Shown here piece by piece: positions 1-9,127 of a stretch of 64,000 nt of DNA. The stretch is taken from the NCBI RefSeq assembly GCF_000829905.1, contig NZ_CDPP01000005.1, positions 600,001-664,000 on the forward strand, given 5' to 3'. The notes under the pieces were generated by a model, which did no database searches, had not been told where the DNA came from, and was given only the letters and a program-made list of their open reading frames with translations. How positions within the stretch are numbered: the first letter of the stretch is position 1; the number at the start of each line of letters is the position of its first letter. The position numbers and the translations under genes are program-made. The DNA is from Beduini massiliensis. Lineage in GTDB: Bacteria > Bacillota_I > Bacilli_A > Erysipelotrichales > Coprobacillaceae.

Positions 1-497
1 ATTTCAAGTGTCGAAGTATTCCCAATTAACACAAGAGTATGTCGGCTATTCTGCAAAACCGCACCATCATTAATAATAACTTTGGAATTGATTCCCTTTG
101 CAGTGACAATACTCGTACTTTTTGCATTATTATCTAAAATGATTTGATTTAATATCATTGATTTATTATCACTCACAATAAACATTGGATTAAAACCATC
201 AAAATTTCTCTTAATGATAATTTCTTGTGATGGCTGGGTGTTTAAAGTTAGATCTTCATTCACATTCATTTGACTTTGCAATAGGATAGTTCCATCTCCA
301 CCCCCAAAATGATCAATGGCAGCCTGCACTTGATTATATGGTGTTGCAATACTTCCATCTCCATTAGTTGCTGAATTTGTATCTAAATATACGACCCCTT
401 CGGCTTTGGTGTCTACCGCATATGTATCTAGCATAAATATGCTCCCTAATAATAGCATACTTATTAATGATAATATTATTCTACATCTTTTTTTCAT
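1..497 (-). CDS. Secreted surface protein, N-terminal part (cut by window edge)
   Basis: The first about 165 residues of a secreted protein whose C-terminus lies beyond the window. It opens with MKKRCR and a hydrophobic stretch of about 18 residues ending near TYA, a signal peptide. After it comes a YLDTNSATNGDGSI segment followed by hydrophobic/polar alternation with many Asn, Ile and Leu residues, as in right-handed beta-helix (pectate-lyase-like) adhesins. The ATG at 495-497 is preceded by AAAGGGAG, a good ribosome binding site. It is the third of three similar cell-surface genes on this strand. The anchoring signal cannot be seen, so surface attachment is inferred from the neighbours. Confidence 0.75.
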   Translation of the reverse strand, partial: MKKRCRIILSLISMLLLGSIFMLDTYAVDTKAEGVVYLDTNSATNGDGSIATPYNQVQAAIDHFGGGDGTILLQSQMNVNEDLTLNTQPSQEIIIKRNFDGFNPMFIVSDNKSMILNQIILDNNAKSTSIVTAKGINSKVIINDGAVLQNSRHTLVLIGNTSTLE

Positions 498-617
498 CTG
501 TTACTCCCTTTCTTTATTTAAGAAATGAATTATGAATAAATACTTTGACTTTTATCTCCTGTAGTTTAACTAACTAGAAACCGTAATTATTACTTTTCAT
601 ACCTTAAATCAAATAAT

Positions 618-3581
618 TTATCTTCTTTTAGTATTTCTATATCTTATCTGTTTTATCTTTTCTCTTTTTTTCATTATAAGAAGAATAAGTATCAATAGTG
701 TAACTCCCACACATGCATTAAGATAAAATACTATTCTTGTTTCATCTCCTGTTTGTGGTTGCTCTTGGTCACTTACATTATTATTCAAATCGTTCACAGG
801 CTTTTGTTCAAAACCATCTGTTTCTGCAGCCTCTGCCTGTTTTGACCATTTACCATATAATTTCATATCTTTTATAATCGAATGACTAAATTCGTATTTT
901 TCTGTACACGTCTCATCTTTATACCATCCATCAAATAGCCATCCATCTACGAAAGTCACTACAGGTTCTATGACAGTATCCCCATAGGCTACTGTCATTG
1001 TAGTAGGTGGTATTACACCATCTGGAGCTACTGTTATGAATTCAAAAGTAACATAATAAGTTAAATGATTCCATTTTGCATAAAGTGTCATATCTGCAAC
1101 AATCGCCTCTGTAAACTCATATACCTGTGTACACGCTTCATCTTTATACCATCCATCAAATAGCCATCCATCTACGGAAGCCACTACAGGTTTTATGACA
1201 GTATCACCATAGACTACTGTCATTGTAGTAGGTGGTATTACACCATCTGGGGCTACTGTTGTGAACGCATAATCCACTTGATAGCTTAATTGTTCCCATT
1301 TTGCATAAAGCGTCATATCTGCAACAATCGCCTCTGTAAACTCATATACCTGTGTACACGCTTCATCTTTATACCATCCATCAAATAACCAGCCTTCTTC
1401 AGCTGCAAATGTTGGTTCTGACACAATATCCCCATGTGCCACCGTTGTTTGGTTTGGTGGGATTATTCCATCCGGTGCTATTGTTGTGAATGCAAAATTA
1501 ACATCATACATAGCTGTATCCCATAGAGCATAAAGTGTAGTATTAGTGATTGTTGTGATTTCTGCTTTATCTACATACTCCACTACATCTGAATTCGCAT
1601 CAGTTGTCCAACCTACAAAATTTTTCCCCTCGAATGTAAATTTATTTTCCAACAACTCAACTGCTGTATTATAAGGAACATCTTGTGTATAATCCGCACC
1701 TATTCCCCCATTGGCATTAAACGTGATTTCTAATTCTGAATCTACTTTTGTCAAATAATGGTACTGTCTTTCTGCATATGCCACTGTTACCGGAACCGTA
1801 GCTGTAGACATAATGTATCCTTCTGGTGTAATAATATTATTACTGGCAATCATAGACTGTGGATTCTTATTTGCATCTGTTAAATATCTTCCTAAGCCTC
1901 TAGGGGCAGTTAAATCCGGCTCTAACTTAGTCGGTGTGGATAAATTTAACGGCTGTCCATATCTGCCATAAAATACACCGCTTTTAATCACACCCACATT
2001 TCCTGTTCCTGTGGTAGAAATGGCGGAGTTTCCGCCAATAAAGTTTCCATCTGTAATCGTATCAATCTTTGCACCATCTGCCACATTCACAGCATTACTG
2101 GGTGGAAATCGGGTAACATCGGCTAAAAAAGTTCCGCTTTTAATTTCCCCTATCGTAGAATCTGTCCAAAGTGTCAATGGAATCCCACTACTTCCGGATG
2201 CATCTACAGTTACATCTTCTAAATATCCGACTGAACCATAAATAAACATTACGTTTCCTCTCCCCTTAATCGTAGCATTTGAAATACTATCAATGCTGGT
2301 AGCTGACACATTGCTAAAAGACTGTGCATCCAGGCATAATCCTCGGGCATTTCCATAAAAATATCCTCCCGTAATCTTTCCAACCGAAGAAGCTTGATAC
2401 GATGAATCACTACTTACTATCCATAATCCAATAGCATCAATACCTGTATCGCTTCCATAAAAACTTCCTCCAACTATACTATCGATCCTTCCACTGTATA
2501 ACACACATCCCTTTCCATCGGACCCTTGTCCAGTAAATGTTCCCCCTGATATGTTTTCAACCTTTCCGTTATACATTACTTGCATTCCTGATCCACCGTT
2601 TTCTCCTGTGAATGTGCCACCTGAGATGTCTTTAATCAAACCAGTGATTCCAGGTATAGAGGAGTCATCTTGTACAACAACAGCCCCACGTTTAGTAGTG
2701 GTTGATACGTTTTTGGAAATAAATGTTCCATTTGAGATAGAGGTTACTGTACCGCAAACAAACAATGCTTCATGTTCTGCTGTATAATTTCCACCCCTAA
2801 ATTCACCTATTCCACCTACATTTATTTGAATGGCACTCGCATAATTTGATGTAGTATAAGTGTTTGTAACGCTTCCACCATTTCCAAGGTAGTTTCCACC
2901 ATTTTTTATCTCAATAATGGTCTTGCCACGAGAAGCATTAATTGTACAACCATTATTAAGAGTTAACGAACCATTGACATCTATCGTAACATCATTTATC
3001 AAAGAAAGGTTTCCTGTTCCATTTCCCAAGTTCAGGCTTTTTCCAATTTCTACAGTTAGTTTAATACCATTGATTTCAGCAGCAGCATCTCCTATTAGCG
3101 TAATATTCTTTGAAACACTAATAGTTCCTTGATCACCTAAATTACCACAAACTTTAAGAACATCACCATCAGATGTAGCATTCATTGCTTCGGCTAATGT
3201 TGAATAAAGAGTTCCTGTATTTTCATTTCTTACACCCTCTATTGCATATGAGTTTCTAACGAATCCTGGCTCCACATCATTAGATTGGACTATATCCTTT
3301 ATAGGTGAACCTTGTGTTTCAAGATTCTCCATTTCAGAATTTTCCACTCCAGAGTCTTTTATATCATTTTCACATATCAATTCCTTTTCAAAACATTCAT
3401 CTTTATGTTCATGATCTTTTTCCTGACATATTAGTTTCTCAGCATAACATTGATCCCTATGTACATGTTGTTCATCCGTTGCGTACGCATTAGTTCCTGA
3501 TTGAAAAGGCAGTACTGCCATAATCAATCCGATACATAGTCCTATACACAATTGACTACTAATTGTTTTAACTTTACACAT
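618..3581 (-). CDS. LPXTG-like cell-wall-anchored beta-helix protein with InlB/Flg_new-type repeats
   Basis: 987-residue surface protein. It has a signal peptide (about 1-35, ending AYA). Next are two copies of a His/Cys motif (HVHRDQCY, EHKDECF) often seen near the N-terminus of gut Bacillota wall proteins. A long Gly/Asn/Ser-rich beta-helix region follows (about 110-610), then one InlB B-type repeat (GWTT, LYALWD) and three 75-residue repeats containing GWLFDGWYKDE and LY[AG]KW. The end is QPQTGDE, a 20-residue membrane segment and a Lys/Arg tail, a divergent LPXTG sorting signal. Likely role: sortase-anchored adhesin. No sortase gene is in the window. The ATG at 3581 is chosen because GAGAGGAAAG lies 5 nt upstream; the GTG just before it is possible. 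It lies 61 nt downstream of the AP2-domain gene. Confidence 0.88.
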   Translation of the reverse strand: MCKVKTISSQLCIGLCIGLIMAVLPFQSGTNAYATDEQHVHRDQCYAEKLICQEKDHEHKDECFEKELICENDIKDSGVENSEMENLETQGSPIKDIVQSNDVEPGFVRNSYAIEGVRNENTGTLYSTLAEAMNATSDGDVLKVCGNLGDQGTISVSKNITLIGDAAAEINGIKLTVEIGKSLNLGNGTGNLSLINDVTIDVNGSLTLNNGCTINASRGKTIIEIKNGGNYLGNGGSVTNTYTTSNYASAIQINVGGIGEFRGGNYTAEHEALFVCGTVTSISNGTFISKNVSTTTKRGAVVVQDDSSIPGITGLIKDISGGTFTGENGGSGMQVMYNGKVENISGGTFTGQGSDGKGCVLYSGRIDSIVGGSFYGSDTGIDAIGLWIVSSDSSYQASSVGKITGGYFYGNARGLCLDAQSFSNVSATSIDSISNATIKGRGNVMFIYGSVGYLEDVTVDASGSSGIPLTLWTDSTIGEIKSGTFLADVTRFPPSNAVNVADGAKIDTITDGNFIGGNSAISTTGTGNVGVIKSGVFYGRYGQPLNLSTPTKLEPDLTAPRGLGRYLTDANKNPQSMIASNNIITPEGYIMSTATVPVTVAYAERQYHYLTKVDSELEITFNANGGIGADYTQDVPYNTAVELLENKFTFEGKNFVGWTTDANSDVVEYVDKAEITTITNTTLYALWDTAMYDVNFAFTTIAPDGIIPPNQTTVAHGDIVSEPTFAAEEGWLFDGWYKDEACTQVYEFTEAIVADMTLYAKWEQLSYQVDYAFTTVAPDGVIPPTTMTVVYGDTVIKPVVASVDGWLFDGWYKDEACTQVYEFTEAIVADMTLYAKWNHLTYYVTFEFITVAPDGVIPPTTMTVAYGDTVIEPVVTFVDGWLFDGWYKDETCTEKYEFSHSIIKDMKLYGKWSKQAEAAETDGFEQKPVNDLNNNVSDQEQPQTGDETRIVFYLNACVGVTLLILILLIMKKREKIKQIRYRNTKRR
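850..1524 (-). repeat. Three tandem 225-bp repeats inside the surface-protein gene
   Basis: The segment starting TCATCTTTATACCATCC recurs at 913, 1138 and 1363, an exact period of 225 bp (75 codons). The copies differ at scattered positions only. They encode the three GWLFDGWYKDE repeats. Boundaries are approximate. Such tandem repeats can change number by slippage or recombination, altering protein length. Confidence 0.85.
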
Positions 3582-3642
3582 CACTACTTTCCTCTCATAC
3601 TTTCTTTATTACAAATTTTGATAATACGGTTTTATTCGACCA

Positions 3643-4506
3643 TTACTGCTTTAAATTGTATTTTCTATGTTTTATAAGAAATGGGGCAAAGTATTTTTCT
3701 TCCCCTTCTTTTCTAGCTGTTTCTGCTTCAGAAATTGTCGTAAACTGTCCCAGAAAATATCTTTTTCCCTTAAACGTTATTGTAGCTACCCATCTCCCAT
3801 TGCGTGTCGGTGAAACCCCTTTGACACCACTGGTATTTCTTTTTGACAACTTATCAGAACCAATAAGACATAAATTTGTTCCCTCAATAAGATTAGGATT
3901 TACCCTAACACATCCACAGCTTTGTGTATGACCACTTTTAAGATTGCCATCTTGTACGATGCATTGATTCCCACATTCACACTGGCATAGCCACAATAAA
4001 TGACCATGTGATTTCCCCACAACTTTTATGGCATGCAGTTTGCCAAATTGTTTACCTGTTAAATCATTATTAAGACTACGCAGACACCCGCAACTTTTTG
4101 TATCCCCACGAATGAGGTTTCTACTTGTGATATAACAAATATTTCCACAATCACATTGACATTTCCATACTACGCATCCTTTTTTGCGTTGCTGAGTCGG
4201 ACAAATTGCTTTTAACATTCCAAAGCGTTGATTTGTCAAATCTACATATTTCTTACGGTTCGCCTCTTCCATGCAGCCACAGCTTCTCGTTCTCCCACTC
4301 ACTAAATTACTGGCATATACTTCTTTTTGCTGGCCGCAGTCACATTGGCAAACACATTTCCAATACCCTTTATGATCACGATAAGAGGAAAGAACGGTTA
4401 ACTTTCCGAACCGTTTACCCTGATAACGATCTGTTTGTGATTTCATATTCTCTAGCAAATTCTTCCTTTCACATAACCTAAGTAACATTGTGCTATTTTG
4501 ATTCAT
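3643..4506 (-). CDS. Triple zinc-repeat protein with C-terminal AP2/ERF-type DNA-binding domain
   Basis: 287 residues as drawn. Three tandem repeats of about 55 residues (roughly 28-78, 86-142, 147-200) share the plan GKxFGxL ... WxCxCxCG ... LxxGxTxSCGC. Each has four or five Cys that probably bind zinc. The C-terminus (about 224-275: SGVKGVSPTRNGRWVATI, KRYFLGQF, EAETA) matches bacterial AP2 domains, which bind DNA and often occur in mobile elements or with HNH endonucleases. No nuclease motif is visible. The ATG at 4506 has no ribosome binding site; a TTG or the ATG at 4446 (MKSQTDRYQG, with AAAGGAAG upstream) may be the true start, and the repeats begin just after it. It sits between two adhesin genes on the same strand. 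Function unknown; DNA binding is inferred. Confidence 0.75.
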   Translation of the reverse strand: MNQNSTMLLRLCERKNLLENMKSQTDRYQGKRFGKLTVLSSYRDHKGYWKCVCQCDCGQQKEVYASNLVSGRTRSCGCMEEANRKKYVDLTNQRFGMLKAICPTQQRKKGCVVWKCQCDCGNICYITSRNLIRGDTKSCGCLRSLNNDLTGKQFGKLHAIKVVGKSHGHLLWLCQCECGNQCIVQDGNLKSGHTQSCGCVRVNPNLIEGTNLCLIGSDKLSKRNTSGVKGVSPTRNGRWVATITFKGKRYFLGQFTTISEAETARKEGEEKYFAPFLIKHRKYNLKQ

Positions 4507-4578
4507 TATTAAATGCTCTGATTTGAAGTGAACTTACAACACTTCCACCTAATTTTCATATCCTGCATGTAAATAAAT

Positions 4579-7407
4579 TTAATATTTTTTTAAAAGTTTT
4601 CTTTTTTTAAGAGTTAACAATACGATTCCGATTGACGAAATGCATACCCCGACAAAAGAGAGTATCAGATTTGTTGTATCGCTTGTCTGAATTCCATTGC
4701 TTGGTGTAGTAGTATCCGGCGTGTTTGGTTTAATCGGCTCGGATGGTATATCCGGTATTTGAGAAATATGCGTATTTATCAAAATAAAGTTACCATCCTC
4801 ATCTATTTCAATGTTAGCTGTATATCCATCAGGAACGACGACTTCTTCTACTGTATATAAAATCTCTTTACCATCCTTATATTTTGCTAAATCAGACCAC
4901 ATAGCCGTCCATGAATTGTTTTCGTTTAATACAAGACTTTCACCAACCGCTTTGCCATCAGCATAAAGTTGAACCCTTATTTCTGATGGACGAATTTGAT
5001 CTCTATTATCATCATCATTCCAAATCTTATTGATATTCTTATTTATAACTTTTGGAGCATGCGTATTTATCAAAATAAAGTTACCATCCTCATCTATTTC
5101 AATGTTAGCTGTATATCCATCAGGAACGACGACTTCTTCTACTGTATATAAAATCTCTTTACCATCCTTATATTTTGCTAAATCAGACCACATAGCCGTC
5201 CATGAATTGTTCTCGTTTAATACAAGACTTTCACCAACTGCTTTGCCATCAGCATAAAGTTGAACTGTTACCTCAGCTACTCGTATTCCATCTTGATTGG
5301 CACTGTCTTCCCAAACTTTGGTCACAACCTTATTAACTTTTTCTACAGTATTATTAATTTTTACTGATATTTCATTCCCATTTTCAACTGTTTCATAATT
5401 TGGTACAAATCCTAAAATTTCATGTTCTTTTACTGTCCAATTGAATTCTCCTGGTAATTCTTCAAAAGAATATTGCCATTTATTATTTTCACTTAATTCA
5501 ACCGTTTCTAACACTAACTCATTCCCATCCCCATCAATTCTGATTAAATCAATCAATATTGAAGAAGGAATGTCTGATAAAGGACTCTCCCAAATTTTTG
5601 AAACATGTAGCGTTTTATCAGCATCTTGATCACCAATTATTAATGAACCATTATTTGCAATTCCACCACCTGCTACCAATGCATTATTATTTTCTATAAT
5701 CAATTGTGCTTGTTGTCGTGCTAAATTTTTACTTTGTTCTTGGTCAATTTCATTATGTAATAATAATTGTCCGTCCACATTTTGAAACATTGTCTTTTCT
5801 AAGGGGGTGTCATTCAATTGATATCTTGGATTAAAATCATTATAAATTAATTGCTTCCCACCACCTAAAATCCTAGTACTAATATAAAATTCATTTTCAC
5901 TATCAACTTTGTACAGTGTATTCCCCGCAACTTCTGCGGTATTATCCACAAATGCTCCACCATTTGTTATATATATTTTGCTTTCACCAGTCGGGCAATC
6001 GTAAAGTCCTCCTCCATACGAAGCACTATTTTCACCAATATAAATATTTTTCAATTTTATTGCATTAAACTTTGAAGGTGAATATAATCCTCCACCGTAT
6101 GCATCCGCAGCTGTATTATTGTGTATAAATCCTTTTTCAAAAATAAAATTTCCTTTTTGGTCTTCAGAATCATAAGCAGTCCCTAAAGCTATCCCTCCGC
6201 CATGACCTGCTGTATTAGAGAATATTTCGCCATCGTACATATAAAATGTACTTTTACGACCTGCGTAAATCCCTCCGCCTAAAGAACTCTGATGTAATGC
6301 TTTATTATTATAAATTCTTCCGTTATTTAGAATGAATTTTCCATTTTCGACTACACAAACTCCACCACCATACATATATGCTGTATTATCATGAATATTG
6401 CCACCGTTCATTTCCAGTTGTCCGCCAGAGCCTACTCTAATACCACCACCGCCATTATCTGCATACAGACCATCAATAATAGAATTATAAGAAATATCAC
6501 AATCATTTATAACGGCTTTGCCTCCAGCAAGAATAGAAATGGCAGGTGCCCAAGCAGCTATATTATTTTTAATGGAGCATCCATTCATTTCTATGTACCC
6601 AGATACTGAGATGGCAGAAGATTCAAGCGATAGATTTTTAAGCTCAATTAGTAATCCATCAATAGAAAGATTTTCATTTAAAATCAAAGAACCCGATGTG
6701 GTAATATTAATTAATGTATTTGAAAAATTTTTTTCTCTTGTTAAATTTACCGATTTGTTTGCAATAATGCTTTTTTGGCTAATCACTTGTAATGTATCTG
6801 TAACTTCTATATCTTGCATTAGTTCAATTATTGTAATATTTGAATTAGCTAATGCATCCACCAATTCGTTAAAATTAGATACCTGTACTACATTTATATC
6901 TTTTTGAATGGTTTTTATCTGAGATGAATTTATTTCATAGTTTGCAATACTTTCCTCTATTTGATGAATAACATTAGTAATTTCAAATGAAATATCCACT
7001 GTTAATATTTCATTAATCTGTTCTTGAGTAACCTGATCTCGCTCTAGATAAGTAGTATTCGTTTTATTTTGAGAGTCGATAAAACCATATTTTAATGTAA
7101 ATATTAATGTTCCATTCTCTGAAGCTATATATTTTATAGGCTTATTTTCATACTTTTCTTCCGTACCATTAGGCAATACAATACCTTGCAATACTATGTT
7201 TTCTTTTGGCGTAAGTGTTAATTCTATTTCTGCTGTTTGTTTATCGTCATTGTTTTTTGTACTTATTTTATAAAACACTGCTTCATTTTCTTCAGAAATA
7301 TTTTCCATTTTTTCACCATTAGCAGACACAACAGTTTTTGGCATAAACAATGTGACCATCAAGATTAATGCTAATAAAACAGTTATCATGTATGATTTAT
7401 TTTTCAT
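4579..7407 (-). CDS. Cell-wall-anchored beta-helix adhesin with three CnaB domains
   Basis: 942-residue surface protein. It has a signal peptide (about 1-29), a beta-helix region (about 171-550) with repeated NNGG, YGGG and MYGGGV motifs, and three CnaB domains (about 599-698, 702-790, 799-887). The latter two carry the Lys (VTKVW), Glu (YTVEE) and Asn (LINTH) expected to form intramolecular isopeptide bonds. A Pro/Thr-rich linker, GIQTSDTTN, a membrane helix and a Lys/Arg tail follow: a sorting-like signal with Ser in place of the Gly of LPXTG. Likely an adhesin or pilin-like stalk protein. The ATG at 7407 follows GGTGGAAGGA; an upstream in-frame GTG is less likely. CnaB domains 2 and 3 are nearly identical in DNA. 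Confidence 0.88.
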   Translation of the reverse strand: MKNKSYMITVLLALILMVTLFMPKTVVSANGEKMENISEENEAVFYKISTKNNDDKQTAEIELTLTPKENIVLQGIVLPNGTEEKYENKPIKYIASENGTLIFTLKYGFIDSQNKTNTTYLERDQVTQEQINEILTVDISFEITNVIHQIEESIANYEINSSQIKTIQKDINVVQVSNFNELVDALANSNITIIELMQDIEVTDTLQVISQKSIIANKSVNLTREKNFSNTLINITTSGSLILNENLSIDGLLIELKNLSLESSAISVSGYIEMNGCSIKNNIAAWAPAISILAGGKAVINDCDISYNSIIDGLYADNGGGGIRVGSGGQLEMNGGNIHDNTAYMYGGGVCVVENGKFILNNGRIYNNKALHQSSLGGGIYAGRKSTFYMYDGEIFSNTAGHGGGIALGTAYDSEDQKGNFIFEKGFIHNNTAADAYGGGLYSPSKFNAIKLKNIYIGENSASYGGGLYDCPTGESKIYITNGGAFVDNTAEVAGNTLYKVDSENEFYISTRILGGGKQLIYNDFNPRYQLNDTPLEKTMFQNVDGQLLLHNEIDQEQSKNLARQQAQLIIENNNALVAGGGIANNGSLIIGDQDADKTLHVSKIWESPLSDIPSSILIDLIRIDGDGNELVLETVELSENNKWQYSFEELPGEFNWTVKEHEILGFVPNYETVENGNEISVKINNTVEKVNKVVTKVWEDSANQDGIRVAEVTVQLYADGKAVGESLVLNENNSWTAMWSDLAKYKDGKEILYTVEEVVVPDGYTANIEIDEDGNFILINTHAPKVINKNINKIWNDDDNRDQIRPSEIRVQLYADGKAVGESLVLNENNSWTAMWSDLAKYKDGKEILYTVEEVVVPDGYTANIEIDEDGNFILINTHISQIPDIPSEPIKPNTPDTTTPSNGIQTSDTTNLILSFVGVCISSIGIVLLTLKKRKLLKKY
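4768..4974 (-). repeat. 207-bp near-identical direct repeat, copy A (CnaB domain 3)
   Basis: The stretch from ATGCGTATTTATC to AAAGTTGAAC is repeated at 5059-5265 with an offset of 291 bp (97 codons). By eye only two bases differ between the copies. It encodes most of a CnaB domain. The near identity points to recent duplication or gene conversion. Confidence 0.88.
5059..5265 (-). repeat. 207-bp near-identical direct repeat, copy B (CnaB domain 2)
   Basis: Partner of 4768-4974. The flanking 84 bp are clearly diverged, so the identity stops sharply at the repeat ends. Confidence 0.88.
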
Positions 7408-7851
7408 TTTTATTCCTTCCACCTTTACATAAAGTTATTTCTTTTTTGTCTTAAAATTAAGCATTCCTCTTTATTGCATTTCCCTAAGATTTCAAACCTC
7501 CATAATCATCTTAAATTTACAAAAAAACTATGTTCAATAAGCCGTTATTACTACTATGCATTTTTCATTAGACATTGAAAATATGTTTTTTATATTGTCA
7601 TTCTGTACTATATTCTGATTTGAAAATTTGCATCTGTAATCCTAGTTATAAGATTCTCAATAACTTCCTACCGCTTTACAATATTCAATTACAAAACGAG
7701 TTTTCGCACTGCCTCTTCCACTCATCATGCAACCTATATTGAGATATCAGATTTTTCATTATATGGATGGTAAAAAAAGCAGACTTTTTGTTTCAGGGTG
7801 TGATAAGATAAAAACGAAATCTAAAATAGGAGATTTTATATTAATTTAGGT
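7408..7851. other. A+T-rich intergenic region upstream of the CnaB adhesin
   Basis: About 440 bp with no convincing reading frame. It should hold the promoter for the adhesin gene on the minus strand, but I see no strong -35/-10 pair; TTGAAC plus TTAAGA at 17-nt spacing is only a weak candidate. I found no long inverted repeats that would mark an invertible promoter. Confidence 0.5.
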
Positions 7852-7888
7852 AAAAAAAAGCCGGAACAAAACGTCTACAATTTGTTCC
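7852..7888 (-). terminator. Intrinsic terminator of the serine recombinase gene
   Basis: Read on the minus strand: GGAACAAA, a 10-nt loop, TTTGTTCC, then GGC and eight T. The arms are at 7881-7888 and 7863-7870. It lies 23 nt past the recombinase stop codon. Confidence 0.85.
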
Positions 7889-7910
7889 AATACTCAACCA
7901 ATATATACAT

Positions 7911-8516
7911 TTATTTACTATTTTTTTCGATTCTTTGAACCCATCTTCTAAACATGACATGACTACTATTTAGTCTTTTGCCTGCTTCACGCTGGCTGAT
8001 TTGTTTCATTTTCCACAAATTATAAACTTCTTCAAAATCTTCTGGAAAATCATTAGCAGGTCTGCCAAATTGAATTCCTTTAGCCTTTGCCTCTTTGATT
8101 CCTTCCATTTGACGCTGATGAATATTTTCCCTTTCGACTTGTGCCACATAGGATAGAATCTGCAGCACTAAATCAGCTATGAATTTTCCTGTAATTCCGT
8201 TTACTTGATTTCTAGTATCTAAAAGTGGGAAATCCAAAACAATAATATCGATATCTTTCACCTTTGTAAGGAATCGCCATTGTTCAATGATTTCATCATA
8301 ATCCCGTCCTAATCGATCAATAGATTTTACATAGACAGTATCCCCCGCTTGTAATTTCCTACACAATTTCTTATATTTAGGGCGATTGAAATCTTTACCA
8401 GAAAGTTTATCGATATAGATATTCTCTTTCTCTATTTTTTCCATTAACATTGCAGACATCTGACGATCAATATTTTGATCTTTTGTTGACACTCTTACAT
8501 AACCATATTTTTTCAT
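7911..8516 (-). CDS. Serine recombinase (resolvase/invertase family)
   Basis: 201 residues, the usual size for small resolvase/invertase proteins. The N-terminal catalytic domain has the nucleophile Ser in YVRVSTKDQN (about residue 10), the arginines of GDTVYVKSIDRLGRDYDE and the long E helix, with VERENI before the hinge. The C-terminal helix-turn-helix is at about 150-195 (ISQREAGKRLNSSHVMFRRWVQR). It would cut and rejoin DNA at short inverted or direct sites. AGGAGGA precedes the ATG. It lies just upstream of the adhesin cluster on the same strand, so a role in adhesin phase variation or as a relic of a mobile element is possible, but no clear target site was found nearby. Confidence 0.93.
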   Translation of the reverse strand: MKKYGYVRVSTKDQNIDRQMSAMLMEKIEKENIYIDKLSGKDFNRPKYKKLCRKLQAGDTVYVKSIDRLGRDYDEIIEQWRFLTKVKDIDIIVLDFPLLDTRNQVNGITGKFIADLVLQILSYVAQVERENIHQRQMEGIKEAKAKGIQFGRPANDFPEDFEEVYNLWKMKQISQREAGKRLNSSHVMFRRWVQRIEKNSK

Positions 8517-8770
8517 TTTTGTTCCTCCTATTCTGGTAATGTCAACTTTTAATTATCGCATATTTTTATCAAAGAATATGTTCCAATTATTTCCATTTAT
8601 AAAAGAGAGAACATAAAAAAAGCGACTCCTCACAATGGATAATCACTTACTAATTTTATAAGACATGGGAGCTATTATACTTTATTTCATAATATAATCG
8701 ATTACTCTTAACCCATTTTAGAATTAGATTTTCTGAAATGTCATAAGAACTTATCAAGATTAACCGCTAT
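8517..8770. other. Intergenic region with no gene seen
   Basis: About 250 bp, A+T-rich, holding the recombinase ribosome binding site and presumably its promoter. I see no reading frame or strong promoter. The 9-mer TGTTCCAAT near 8579-8587 also occurs at 7884-7892 beyond the other end of the recombinase gene, which may be chance. Confidence 0.45.
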
Positions 8771-8774
8771 AAAC

Positions 8775-8810
8775 TAAAAAAACTGTTAGCTTTCTGCTTT
8801 GCTAACAGTT
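8775..8810 (-). terminator. Intrinsic terminator ending the MBL/small-membrane-protein operon
   Basis: The perfect 10-bp arms AACTGTTAGC and GCTAACAGTT (8781-8810) enclose a 10-nt loop. On the minus strand they are followed by a run of T (8776-8780 plus neighbours). It lies 31 nt past the stop of the 65-residue gene. Confidence 0.85.
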
Positions 8811-8841
8811 TAATAGGATCTTATAAAAAGTCCGTTTTTCA

Positions 8842-9039
8842 TTATCTAATCTTTTTAAATACAGTATAAATACGGTAAGCCCCATAAAAAACAAAGAGGA
8901 ATGAAAATAAAACCATGAGGATGAGCGGCCATTTTTTATGACGCTTCATCGTTGTTTCATTATCTAAAGTATCATCAAGTTCTTCAACTGCAACACCGGA
9001 TTTACGGGATATGTTAAGGATTCTTTCTTTTCTGTTCAT
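8842..9039 (-). CDS. Small single-span membrane protein, unknown function
   Basis: 65 residues: a charged N-terminal half (MNRKERILNISRKSGV, then an acidic DDTLDNE stretch), one membrane helix (about 38-58) and a basic tail. The ATG at 9039 is chosen because AGAAAGGAG lies 8 nt upstream; a longer frame starting at 9084 lacks such a site. It is the last gene of a minus-strand operon after the 130-residue membrane protein, followed by a clear terminator. I do not recognise the family. Confidence 0.65.
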   Translation of the reverse strand: MNRKERILNISRKSGVAVEELDDTLDNETTMKRHKKWPLILMVLFSFLFVFYGAYRIYTVFKKIR

Positions 9040-9127
9040 ATGTATGCTCCTTTCTGTTGATCCATCTCTATTTCTATTATACATGAAACCGCTTCAATTT
9101 GCATCTTTGGTAATAAAAATGAAATAT

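Noticed and set aside
6518..6907. 129-codon plus-strand frame inside the CnaB adhesin gene
   Set aside because: Antisense shadow in a biased, repetitive coding region.
7884..8587. TGTTCCAAT copies on both sides of the recombinase gene as possible recombination sites
   Set aside because: Only 9 bp, one copy lies in the terminator stem, and there is no inverted partner or spacer symmetry typical of res or hix sites.
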